Shown piece after piece: positions 1-10,530 of a stretch of DNA of 64,000 nucleotides. The notes below the pieces were generated by a model. That model did not search any database. It saw only the letters and a list, made by a program, of their open reading frames with translations, and was not told the DNA's origin. Source of the DNA: Eublepharis macularius (Eukaryota > Chordata > Lepidosauria > Squamata > Eublepharidae); the NCBI RefSeq assembly GCF_028583425.1, contig NC_072800.1, forward strand, positions 8,135,001-8,199,000, read 5' to 3'. Both the position numbers and the translations under genes were made by a program. Position 1 is the first letter of the stretch. Each line of letters starts with the position of its first letter.

Positions 1-238
1 TTAAATTACATGCACAAAGGTACCGGCTGGACATTAGGAAAAACTTTTTCATGGTCAGAGTAGTTCAAAAGTGGAATCAGCTGCCTAGGGAGGTGGTGAG
101 CTCCCCTTCACTGGCAGTTTTCAAGAAGAGGCTGGATGAATACTTGTCAGAGATGCTTTAGGCTGATCCTGCACTGGGCAGGGGGTTGGACTAGATGGTC
201 TGTATGGCCCCTTCCAACTTTACGATTCTATGATTCTA
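1..238 (+). mobile_element. CR1 LINE, 3' end fragment
   Basis: The translation matches the C-terminal end of the CR1 reverse transcriptase ORF also seen at 44602-45781 (tail reading like RLDEYLSEML), followed by the CR1 3' UTR phrase around 'actagatggtctgtatggcc' and the short terminal ATTCTATGATTCT-type repeat at about 224-238. The 5' part lies outside the window. It abuts DIRS sequence at 239, so the CR1 probably inserted into the DIRS copy. Confidence 0.9.
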
Positions 239-1930
239 CCCTGGACATTAGAGGGAATAGGGGAAATGCGTAAAAAAGATGACCCGACCACTCGAGTTGA
301 AATGCATCCCCAAGGGACCTGCGGCCTAAGCCGCCTCTGGAGCAAAATTTGGGAGCCTTGTGCTTCTCTTCAGAGGCAAAAAGGTTTGTTTAGGGAGATC
401 CCCACTCGAAGAGATCAGGGTTTAGGTAAATGTCTCGAAGGGACCACTCGTGGTTGTCTCACTGCAACCTGCTCAAATGATCTGCTAGTGAATTGTCCTT
501 GCCGGGGATATGAACCACCTGCAACCACTTTGAATGCTCCGTAGCCCAGTTCCAGATTCTCACTGCCTTGTTGCCCAGGGTCACAGATGCCGTGCCTCCC
601 TGCTTGTTTATGTAAAACATAGTGGTTGTATTGTCCGTGAGAATCTGGACGGTTCTGTTCCTCACCACATCTGTAAAGGAAATCAAGGCATAGAACACTG
701 CCCTCAGTTCTAGAAGGTTAATATGTTCCTGACTCTCAGCCGAGTCCCACACACCATGAGTGTAAGAACCTTTGCAATGGGCTCCCCAACCCAGATTAGA
801 AGCATCCGTAGTAACAGACACTTGTGGTTGCCTACAACTAAAGTGAACACCTCTGAAAAGGTTCGCATCACGCAACCACCAGTCTAAGGAATGAAGGACT
901 TTCCTAGGGGCATTAAACCTCCTATGTTGTGGGTCCCTATCCGGGGGGAAAAATGAAGTAAACCAAAGCTGTAGGGACCTCATGTGCAGCCTTGCCAATC
1001 GAACTACCGCAGTGGTAGATGCCATACAACCCAGTAAGGTTTGGAAGAACTGGGCCAATTGAAAATGACACCTCTTAAGCTTCTTAATGAGGTTCTTAAT
1101 CTTCACTGCTCTGTCTCGGGGCAGGAATCTGGAATTCTGAGTACCATCCAGATTGGTTCCTATAAATTGTATAAACTTGGAAGGGGTAAGCTTGGACTTC
1201 TTCTGATTAACAAATAAGCCCACGTGAAGGCAAATGGACAAGGTAATCAAGACTTGCCTAGTGACATCTTTAGCCAAGTGCCCAACATGCAACCAATCAT
1301 TCAGGAAGGGAAGCACCCCTGGAATCTGAGGTGGGCTACTACCACCGCTATACATTTAGTAAAAACCTGTGGGGCAGTAGATAACCCAAACGGGAGAACC
1401 CTATATTGAAATATACGGTTGCCATAAGAAAACCGAAGGAACTTCTTATGTTCCAGAAAAATAGAAATGTGAAAATAGGCATCTTTCAGATCCATAATTG
1501 CAAACCACGTGTCAGAGGGTAGTAAAGTCAGGACTCCCTGCAGGGCAACCATCTTGAACTTACGAACTCTAATTAATTTATTCAGGCTATGAAGGTCCAG
1601 GATAGGTCTAAGATCCCCGTCCTTCTCTACCATGAATAATTTGGAATAAAAGCCCCAAAAGTCAGAGTTGTCAGTGACTTCCTCAATGGCCCCTTTCTCT
1701 AACAGAGCCGAAAGTTCAGTAAAAACTCCCGACTGAGATGTTTCGGAAGAAAACACAGAAGGACGTAAATAGGGTAACTGTAAAAATTCAACTTTATAAC
1801 CACTCAACTATTTTTCGAATCAAAACATCAGAGGTGATTGAACAGCACTCAGTGAAAAAACCACTTAACCTAACCCCAAAACATGGGTCAGGGCCCTGTA
1901 ATTGTCAAAGCTTTTATTGAATTTTGCAGA
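239..1930 (-). mobile_element. DIRS-type retrotransposon fragment (RT-RNase H part)
   Basis: A fossil piece of a DIRS-like tyrosine-recombinase retrotransposon on the minus strand, about 1.7 kb. The minus-strand translations across 459-1807 resemble the reverse transcriptase and RNase H region of the fuller copy at 2931-8570: a [11 protein letters not shown] block, an LNDWL block in the place of the RT catalytic motif, and TDASNLGWGAH and LTDNTTTMFYINKQGG blocks of the RNase H. The recombinase side, gag side and terminal repeats are absent. It is broken and looks older than the neighbouring copy. Confidence 0.85.
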
Positions 1931-2396
1931 ATAACCTGAAGAACTGAAGAGCTTTATTGCTGCCATTGCTGGGACTTTGGGGTTCTATCTGAAAGATGGC
2001 AGACACTTAAGCTTAGAGATTTTTCAGGATTATATCTGCAATATCGAGGGTTGAACGAGGAAGAGATATCAGCTAAAAGGTGTCAGCTGAAGATGCCTCA
2101 GCTGAAAAAGCGACTCTATCTTATCTACTCTGTGGGAACACTGGTAAACTATGAAGCTACCTTCAGTGTGAGTGACTGAAACAACTGTTGGTTTAGCCAG
2201 ACAGAATAAGCTTAGTAGATTGCTCCATTCTAAAACATTGTATAGATTGAACTGTGTATGACTTACTGTCTCCTTGACTGCTCTACTCAAGAAAAAGTAT
2301 AAGTAGATATTCATTTAACACCAAATCTGTTGTTAGCCAAGATTCCTGAATACAAATTATATCTTAACATCTAATAAATTGTATAAACTGAAAATA
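1931..2396. other. Unassigned stretch
   Basis: AT-rich sequence between the DIRS fragment and the unidentified ORF. No gene, SINE, LINE or terminal repeat was recognised. It may be the 3' untranslated part of the ORF at 2397-2930. Confidence 0.3.
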
Positions 2397-2930
2397 CTAT
2401 GGAGTTCTTAGGCAAATACATGCCTTTTTCTTTAAAACTGGAATGTTTCTAAACGGATTGTATTCTCCAGGAATAGCTTGCAAATCTTTATTCCTATTCA
2501 AATCACAAACGTTATAACCATGCAGTTGACTTCTTGAACATCTATGCATTTTATCTGTGGTATACCTTTGCAGTGCTGCCTTTTTAGAAGCAGTTGTAAG
2601 AATACCTTGTGTATCAGCCATTTTAGATTTAATCTCATCCAAAGTTACATTAATCCCTGACAGACTCCGAAATACCTTTACAGCCAATTTACTAGCTGGC
2701 AAACACTGTGTGTCCACAAAATCAAGATCAAATGAGGTTTTCTCCTTGACACATTGAGGCAATCCAAAAGAGGAGTTTTGACCACCATTATTGATGAGGA
2801 GTTCCTCTACAAAAGATAAGTTGCTGATGCTTTCTTGTAGTGATTTTAAATTATCTTCTTCAATAAGAGGTGCATAATGGTTTGAAGTTAGAATAGGGCT
2901 ACAAAGCCCTGTTAACTTATCCACTTTGTG
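2397..2930 (-). pseudogene. Unidentified ORF, downstream part (split by DIRS)
   Basis: A 178-codon minus-strand reading frame from HKVDKLTGLCSP to a stop at 2397. It is not DIRS sequence and I do not recognise the protein. It is hydrophilic, with LIEEDNLKSLQESISN, FVEELLINNGG, a basic SKKAALQRYTTDKMHRCSR patch and a Lys-rich end. Removing the DIRS insertion (2931-8570, 5640 bp, a multiple of three) places it in the same frame as the 38 codons at 8571-8684, which argues that both halves were once one coding sequence. It could be a retrocopy, an exon of an unrecognised gene, or the ORF of another element. No intron or poly(A) tail was seen. Confidence 0.4.
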
Positions 2931-2989
2931 TGGGAAAACAGTGTTTCTTACCTGTAACTGTTGTTCATCTAGGTCTCCCGTGCAGGCAC

Positions 2990-3170
2990 ACATGGGACTG
3001 CGCACGCGCAGGCCTGCCGACTTCGGAGATTTTTACAGCTCAAAACCACTAGGGGGCGTCCCCGCCTCCCAGCACGCATGCGCGGCCATCTTTTCCCGCC
3101 GAAAAATAGCTCCTAAGAGGCGGGGCACCCCTGACGTACCCTCAGTCCTCTTTCGCCGCCGCACTACAAG
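2990..3170. repeat. Left inverted terminal repeat of the DIRS element
   Basis: Contains GGCCTGCCGACTTCGGAG, AAAACCACTAGGGGGCG and GCATGCGCGGCCATC in order; the reverse complement of all three recurs in 8360-8545. GC-rich and CpG-rich compared with its surroundings. Confidence 0.85.
3046..3057 (+). promoter_or_regulatory. CTCF-like core motif in left DIRS terminal repeat
   Basis: CCACTAGGGGGC followed by G matches the known vertebrate CTCF core (CCASYAGRKGGCR). It lies on the plus strand and points into the element. Binding is inference from the motif only. Confidence 0.45.
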
Positions 3171-3445
3171 GTAAGTACCAAGAGACTTAGCGGGGAAGGA
3201 GGGAGGGTATGTGTGCCTGCACGGAAGACCTAGATGAACAACAGTTACACGTAAGAAACACTGTTTTTCATCTGTGGTCTTCCGGTGCAGTCCCACATGG
3301 GAGATTATAAAGCTTAAATACCTGGGTGGTAGGCACTGATGCATCATCACAGGAAGATTGATTGTAGGACTGCTGTACCCACTATCATTTCCTTCCTGTC
3401 TAGGACATCCAGAGCATAATGCCTGACAAACGTGTCCACAGAAGC

Positions 3446-4618
3446 TCAAGTCGCAGCCTTGCATATGTCTTGTAGAGGGACACCTCTCAGGAGCGCTGCT
3501 GCTGATGCCTGAGACCTGGTGGAGTGAGCATGTATCTCCAAGAGACAAGGTAAGTTAGCACATTTATAGCATAACAAAATTGCTTGAACTACCCAGCGAG
3601 CCAAAGTCTGAAGATTGGCCCCCATCCCCTTCTTTGGACCTGCAAAACAAACAAAAAGGTGGGAATCTCTTCTAAAGGATTTTACCCTATCCAAATAAAA
3701 GAGGAGAGCAATGTGAACATCCAGGGCATGAAGGGACCTCTCTGCCTCAGAAGAGTGATCCTTAAAAAATACAGGTAAGGAAATTTCTTGTGACAAGTGG
3801 AATTTGGACACCACCTTGGGTGGAAACTCTATCTTTGTTCTAAGTACCACCTTATCAGGATGAATACTCAAATAAGGAGGCTCACATGAAAGAGCTGCCA
3901 ATTCGCCCACTCTCCTGGCTGATGTGACAGCAACTAAAAATGCTACTTTAAACGAAAGTAAATTCAGAGGGCAAGTAGCTAATGGTTCAAAGGGCTTGGA
4001 AAGAAGTTTGGTCAACACCAGTGGTAATGACCATTGAGGTACTAACACACGTATTGGGGGAAACAAGTTGTTGAGACCCTTCAAAAACAGTTTAGACGTG
4101 TAGTGGGAAAAAACTGTTCTGCGATCGACTGGGGGGTGAAAGGCAGAAATCGCAGCCATATAAACATTAACAGAAGAGTTTGACAACCCAGATTGTTTAA
4201 GCCCCCACAAAAAGTCCAGGACATCGGAGAGGGAGGAGGCCAAAGGATCGACCCCCCTTCCGTCACACCACTCAGTAAACTTGTTCCACTTCAGGGAGTA
4301 TGACTGTTGAGTGGACAAGCGACGGGCATTCTGAAGTACATGCACTACTCCCTCAGAGAAACTCTGTCCTGAAGAATCAGCCACGCCGTCAGTCTGAGTG
4401 TATGCACTCTGTGATGAAGCACCCCCCGGAAGGATAGTAGATCTGGCTGGTCCGGGAAATGGTGTATCCGGCTGTGGAGTCTCAGAAGTGCATGAAACCG
4501 CGGCTGCCGTGGCCAGTAAGGAGTTATCAGAATGGCTGACGTTCTGTCCATCTGGATCTTGGACTAACAGGCTAACAGGGGAAACGGGGGGGAAATGTAA
4601 AGAAGGCGACTGGACCAA
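3446..4618 (-). mobile_element. DIRS part: tyrosine recombinase region
   Basis: Part of the element at 2931-8570. The translation carries tyrosine-recombinase landmarks: an SARRVGELAAL stretch with the first catalytic arginine, and a HSTRSQASAAALLRG stretch fitting the H-x-x-R motif. An N-terminal SAM-like section (LSTQQSYSLKWNKFTEW) precedes them. DIRS elements use this enzyme in place of an integrase to insert a circular DNA intermediate. Treated as a fossil part. Confidence 0.85.
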
Positions 4619-4774
4619 GTTAACTGAAATGCGTCCTCAAGAGACTCGAGGCCGATGCCTCCTCTGGAACAATAGCGGGGAGTCCTGCAGTTCTCTTCTG
4701 TGGTGAAAAGGTCTAGGTCTGGGGTTCCCCATTCTGAAAAAACAGGATGTAAATACTTGTTGTGAAGAGACCAC

Positions 4775-6158
4775 TCATGGGTGTCGCCCCCCCAGTCTAC
4801 TAAGATGGTCAGCCATAACATTGTCAACACCTGGTATATGAACCGCCACGAGCCATACTGAGTGATCAATGGCCCAATTCCAAATCTTCACCATCTCTTC
4901 GCATAGCGCCAGAGACAGAGTGCCCCCTTGTTTATTCAAATAAAACATCGTAGTGGTGTTATCTGTTAAGATCTGGACCGTCCTATTCTGCACCATATCA
5001 GAAAAAGAAACCAGTGCGTAAAAAACAGCACACAATTCAAGGAGGTTAATGTGTTCTTCACTCTCTGATTCATCCCACATACCATGAGCATATGAACCCT
5101 GACAGTGAGCACCCCACCCTAGGGTAGATGCATCCGTGGTGACCGAAAGGCTGTCTATAGCCAAAACCGACCCCTCCAAACAAGTTGGAGTCTTGCAACC
5201 ACCAGTCTAAGGACAAGAGAACCCTGCTAGGAATACTAAGTTTCTTACGCTGGGAGTCCCTGTCAGGAAAAAAGATCCTAGAAAACCAAAGTTGCAATGG
5301 CCACATCCTAAGTCTTGCCAGAGAGACTACAGCCGTAGTGGCAGCCATATAGCCCAAAAGTACTTGAATGAGCCTAGCTGGTTGGAACCTGCACCTCTTA
5401 AATTTTTTAATGAGTGCTTTGATCTTATTTGCCCTATCCGTGGGCAGAAACCCCGCATCCTGGGACCCATCGATAATAGCCCCTATAAATTGAGTGACCT
5501 TAGAGGGGACAAGCTTTGATTTCTTTTGATTGACAAACAATCCCAGTTTCAAACAGGTGGACAACGTGATAGAAATTTGATTGGTCACATCTTCCTCCGA
5601 CTGGCCAACGATCAACCAGTCATCAAGATAAGGAAAGATGCAACAGCCTTGTGTTCTAAGAAAGGCAATCACCACCACCACACATTTAGTGAATACCATG
5701 GGGGCAGTGGACAAACCGAAGGGAAGGACACGGTACTGAAAAATACGAGTATCATAGGTAAAGCGAAGGAATTTTCTATGGTCAGGGAAGATAGAGATGT
5801 GGAAATATGCATCGTTGAGATCTAAAACCCCAAACCAACGGTTAGAGGGTATCAGAGTCAGGACCATCTGCAGTGTGGTCATCTTAAACTTTTGAACCCG
5901 TATAGATTTATTCAACTTCCAGAGGTCCAAGATAGGGCGGAGCCCCCCATCTTTCTTCTCCACCACAAAAAGGTTCGAATAGAAACCAAGTGTAGAGGAA
6001 GAGTGTGTCACCTCCTCAATAGCCCCTTTCATTAACAAGGCCGAGAGTTCCAAAACTACTCCCAGTTGAGGTGTTTGAGAAAACAGGAAACTGGAGACCA
6101 GGACACTGAACAAACTCAATTTTATATCCAACTTTAACCAATTGTAACATCCAAACAT
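4775..6158 (-). mobile_element. DIRS part: reverse transcriptase and RNase H region
   Basis: Part of the element at 2931-8570. RT landmarks are KKDGGLRPILDLWKLN, VLDLNDAYFHI, QYRVLPFGLSTAP and the catalytic FPYLDDWLI. RNase H landmarks are TDASTLGWGAH, ELCAVFYAL and LTDNTTTMFYLNKQGG. The order RT then RNase H then recombinase is the DIRS order. Treated as a fossil part. Confidence 0.88.
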
Positions 6159-6227
6159 CCAAAGTGATGCGGCACCATTTGGAGAAGACAGCCTGTCCCC
6201 AAAGGAGGGGTCAGGTCCCTGTAATTG

Positions 6228-8307
6228 TCAGAACTGTTTTTGGGAATGTCCAGAATCTTTGGGCTGGTGCTGATTATTTCCCTGCCTGTTCTTATTGCCC
6301 TGCCTCCTCCTTGGGAAGGTAGATTGTGGACTCTGATACTGGTGCTGAGGTTGGAATCCATACCCATAATAGGGGTGATAGCGTTGTTGACGGTTCCTCG
6401 CGTAAGATCTATATGAAGGGCGAGTGGACTGGTGTTGATGTAAGACACCGTAGGATCGAGCTGTCAACCTGTCCTTACGCTTCTTAGAAAGATAATCATC
6501 CATTCTGTCAGAGAACAGATTCTGACCCTCGAAAGGGAGATCCTCAACTTTGGACCTCGTCTCTGGTGGCAAGGCAGTGGTCCTCAGCCATGCGAATCTG
6601 CGTAGGACGCTCGCAGACAGAAGCGCTCTGGCAGAAGTATCCGCCATGTTCCTGCTCACATTAATTTGATGGTGAGACAATCGAACAGCCTCTTCCTGAA
6701 TAACTCTAAGGAAGATTCTTTGATCTTCAGGTAATTGAGGTACGAATGTCGCAACCTTTGTCCACAAAAGCAATTGATAGGCGGACATCATAGCTGCGTA
6801 ATTTGCAATCTTGATGCCAAACGCCACAGAGGTACAAACCTTCCTAGCCAGGGAGTCGACCTTTCTACTGTCCTTATCCGAAGGGACAGAAAAGGATCCC
6901 TGTTTGGGTTTTGCCTGCGTGTCCTCTGTTACAAGTGAAGACAGAGGCGGGTGGAGAGACAGGAATGGACACTGTTCATCCTTAACTCTATATAAGTTTT
7001 CCACTTTCTTATTCGTGGCAGGGGTCGAAGCAGGCTTTAAGTTCAACCCTGAAAGGAGTTCCACGAAGCCCTCAATCATAGGAAAGGCAACTGTTGGAGT
7101 CGATCCCGAGTATATATGTTTTAGGATCTTATTGTTCGAACGTGGTTCCGAAGAAGCCACCTTGATCTCAAGCGCCTTCGCCATCCGCTGAAGGAGTTCA
7201 TTATAGGTGCGAAAATCGTCAGTCGGGGAAGCCTCCTCCGATGGACCGATCACACCGTCGGGTGAATCCGAAGGGGGGAGTCATAGGGCCTCTCATAACG
7301 GGCATAAGTCTCGAACTCCGTGTCTGAAAACCCAGGGGTCCGTCCGGATCCCCCTGAGAAACCCGCATGCATAGAGGGTGATCTTGAACGTCTCCTGGTT
7401 CCACGCTGTGAACCATAGGATCCTTCTCTGTAATAGCGGTGGGACGAAGGACTCGCCGCAGAACGGTGTCGTCTTGAGTAAGGGCTGTATCTCTCAGCTC
7501 AGCGCGACTTCGAACGACCTCTATCCGTGCGAGAGGAGTGAGAGGACCAAGAGTCGCGAGATGGCGACCGAGGTATCCCCGATGGAGTCGGGGTTTTTCC
7601 AACCATGATGACATCTGATTCTCGAGACCTCTTGGATGCCGGGGTTCTCCGAGGGGAAGCTGCATCCCCAGACCCGCGATGACTCTTAACAGGTGGATCA
7701 GATTCAGAAACACCTTGCTGAGTGACTGACGGTTGAGGGGGTAATAACACTCTCAAGTACTTGTTTGTCAGATTTAGAAGACTGACGCTTCTTTTTCTTT
7801 TTCCTTTCCAGAGTCACCCCTGATGGTTTCGAAGAGGGGTTCTCGGTTCCGACAGAACAGTGGAGCTCTCCCTCATGGATCGATCACCCGATACGGACTG
7901 CATCGGTTCCGAAGCTGGTCTCGACTCTGAGATCGGATCCGACAGAATGGGAGTGGTCGGTTCCGAGGAACTTCGAGCCAGCATAATCGGGCTCGGCTGT
8001 CGTGAGACGGTGTGGGCGGGAGACTGGTGGGAACGAGGTGACTTTTCCGAAGACTTCGAAGTCAGAGTGGTAGGTTTTTCTTGTGCATAATAGGAAGGTC
8101 AGTCACCGCCATCGCGCGTCGCCACAAGTAGGCTTGAAGTCTACCCACCCTTTCTGCCCTGGCCTTCGGACTGAAGGTGCGGCAGTACTTACAGGCCCGA
8201 GGGTTGTGGGTTTCCCCCAAACAGTATAGGCAAGTCGAATGACCGTCAGACTTTCTCATTTTTCTGTCGCAAGAGGAACACCTCTTGAATAAAGCTTTTT
8301 CTGACAT
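6228..8307 (-). mobile_element. DIRS part: gag-like region
   Basis: Part of the element at 2931-8570. It begins at 8307 with a cysteine-rich segment (KRCSSCDRKMRKSDG, then TCLYC and ACKYC), which looks like a zinc-binding head. An Arg/Ser-rich stretch follows (about 7750-7300), then an alpha-rich segment with EDQRIFLRVIQEEAVRLSHHQ, and a Tyr/Gln/Arg-rich tail near 6400. The same layout, diverged, recurs at 50517-52166. Its function is inferred from position, as DIRS elements place gag first. Confidence 0.7.
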
Positions 8308-8359
8308 CTTTCAGATCACGATGAGACGCTTTCTGAAGAGCAGAGCTAGCAAGAACCTC

Positions 8360-8545
8360 TCAAGTCAGCGGCAAAAGAGGAACTGAGGGTACGTCGGGGG
8401 CACCCTGCCTCTTAGGAGCCATTTTTTGGCAGGAAAAGATGGCCGCGCATGCGCGCTGGGAGGCAGGAACGCCCCCTAGTGGTTTTGAGCTGTAAAAATC
8501 TCCGAAGTCGGCAGGCCTGCATGTGCGCAGTCCCATGTGGGACTG
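8360..8545. repeat. Right inverted terminal repeat of the DIRS element
   Basis: Reverse complement of the left repeat at 2990-3170, including GATGGCCGCGCATGCGC, GCCCCCTAGTGGTTTTGAGC and CTCCGAAGTCGGCAGGCC. It ends near the host junction at 8570/8571. Confidence 0.85.
8471..8482 (-). promoter_or_regulatory. CTCF-like core motif in right DIRS terminal repeat
   Basis: GCCCCCTAGTGG on the plus strand is CCACTAGGGGGC on the minus strand, the mirror of the motif at 3046. The two motifs face each other across the element (convergent). Binding is inferred from the motif only. Confidence 0.45.
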
Positions 8546-8570
8546 CACAGGAAGACCGCAGATGAATATG

Positions 8571-8684
8571 CCAATACAAATAATTATCCAACTTAGATTG
8601 CTTTAGAGGAGGAGGGCTGCCATTAAATGGCTCAATAAATGGTCTAGAATAGATCTTCTGTTTGTGAGGCATATTGGTGACCAA
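8571..8684 (-). pseudogene. Unidentified ORF, upstream part (split by DIRS)
   Basis: 38 sense codons ending at the DIRS junction. The first ATG gives MPHKQKIYSRPFIEPF, then a Pro/Lys-rich PPPLKQSKLDNYLYW. A stop codon lies just upstream, so this is either a true start or the beginning of an exon or retrocopy piece. It is in frame with 2397-2930 across the insertion. The protein is not recognised. Confidence 0.35.
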
Positions 8685-10530
8685 TTACACAAATATAAAT
8701 CCATTATTAGATGTCTTGTTAACAGAGTTTTCTCTCTCACAGCTCTGCAACCAGATGCTTCTTCAGTATATAAAGCTTAAGTATGGTAGAATTCAGATAT
8801 TCCAGTGTGTATCAGTTGCAATTTCAAAAACTCATTGAAGGCAACTCTTGAGCTCATGAACAGCAAGACCAGCCCAAGCAATTGCTCCTTATGAAGCTCC
8901 TGTCTTTCTTTCTTTTGTAGAGCAGTCAAGGAGAGTTCAAAGCATTTGGGAGACAGTGGTGCTGGTCTCACAGAAGGGCCAGTGGATGAGGGCCATACTG
9001 TCAAATGTACCAACTATGAATAATCTCTTTTGGAGCTGCAGAGGACAGACAAAATAGTCATCCGTAATATGTTGGTGAGGCTGTTATGAGCCAGCCCTCT
9101 GCTTCCAAGACACTGCCATACCTGACCCTGATTCCAAGCTCATAAAGCTAGGTCTTGCTATTTATGAGGATATGTACATCCAGACCTACATACAGAGGAA
9201 GCAGAGATTCAAAAGTAGTTGCACCACAAATCTTGGGAAGACAAACAGAAACAGTCCGGTCAAGCACTCTGAGAATCTGACATGGTCCAGGTCTTGGTGT
9301 TGAGGTCACAGACCAATATGCACACTAATTATGTGCACTCCTTGACAATGAACACTGTTGACAGTCTGTTTCAAAGACACCAGAGAAAGATTTTTTTCTC
9401 TCAACTTTTGAAATGCAGTCCATGGACAGAGATTTGTGCTACCAGTCATGTACCAGTCAAAACCACTAGGGGGCATTCAAAAAAGTTACTACTGACCTTC
9501 ACTGAAAGCCATGAGTGTGTTCCTCTCATGAGCCTGCTCTCAACAATAGAAAAACAGGACTAGCAAACTTTAGTTGGAGAGCCTTATACAACTGGAACAG
9601 TTTTTCAAAAATTCAGCATCACTTTCACATCTATGAAGTCCAACTTGGTGGGCAATACAACGTTCCCCAAATCCTTTAACATTCCTTAGGATTGCAGTAT
9701 CTCCCTTAGGCCTACCAGCTGGCCACCTCAAACCCATCACAAGGAATGCTATTTTCCCAATTCATTGTGCCCCAGCAAATGAGACTGTATTCTTATGCCA
9801 GAAGAAAAGCAATTTAACATTTCTAAATTTTAACAGTTTCTCTTGAAAATTAGTATGTATCATGGTTCTTTCTCCAAGGAATTAAGAATGGCACAGATAT
9901 GTTTGCTAGGAGGGCTCCAGAAAACTCATGGGCAGGCATCTAGTAGCTTTTCTCCAAAGGGATGGATAAGCCTTTTGTATTCCATGAGCCTCTTTTCTAT
10001 GACATTATACACAAATTGCCATGTTGTCACAGTTAGTCATCATTTTCTGCAAGGAGACAGCAAGAAGCCACAACAAAGTTAAGTAGATGGTAATTTAACA
10101 GATAGAAGCATTCGAACGATGTGTGAAAAATTCAGAGGGCTCTGGCTTATATAATATTTTTGTTCATATTCTGATTGAAATAATAAACTTTGGCTTAAAG
10201 CACCAAAGTTGCTACAATTACTTTAAATATGGTGATGCCCAATTGTACTGCCCCACTGATGGGCAAATCCATGGTAGCGGCAAGTACAGTGCCATTACCA
10301 TCTTCCTGTCAATGTTTTTTGCTGAAGGGTCTATTAAAATGCTAGAACAGCAGGCAAGAGAATAACAGTTGTGGGCCTCATGACTGACAATATAATTTTT
10401 AAAAATGGTGCATAGGAATCCTGACAGCCACTACCTAAAACAGCTAAGGCATTTTGTTGTCCCTGAGTAATCCAGGAAGAGCAACTTATACAGGAGATTT
10501 GTCCTAATCAGTAAACTAGTTCTTACAGTT
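8685..10530. other. Intergenic stretch, no assigned element
   Basis: No SINE, LINE or terminal repeat was recognised. A minus-strand 78-codon frame (9013-8777, containing PLSPKCFELSLTALQKKER and ending ISEFYHT) lies just upstream of the unidentified ORF and could be an eroded part of the same sequence. A third CTCF-like core sits at 9463-9474. Confidence 0.3.
9463..9474 (+). promoter_or_regulatory. CTCF-like core motif outside the DIRS element
   Basis: CCACTAGGGGGC on the plus strand. An 18-base identity (from TCAAAA to GGGGGC) is shared with the left DIRS repeat, but the rest of the flank does not match, so it may be a terminal-repeat scrap or a coincidence. Confidence 0.35.

Larger units (their letters stand above)
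2931..8570 (-). mobile_element. DIRS-type retrotransposon, near full length
   Basis: A fossil DIRS-like element, 5.6 kb, minus strand. Its parts in coding order are a gag-like region (about 8307-6228), reverse transcriptase plus RNase H (about 6158-4775) and a tyrosine recombinase (about 4618-3446). The ends are inverted repeats: roughly 2990-3170 pairs with 8360-8545, and a second inverted pair lies at 2937-2999 and 3207-3272 on the left, as expected of DIRS termini. It interrupts an unidentified ORF. All domains are recognisable and the ends are present, so it is fairly young, but it carries a few breaks. DIRS elements integrate through the recombinase and usually leave no target duplication; none was seen. 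Confidence 0.88.
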
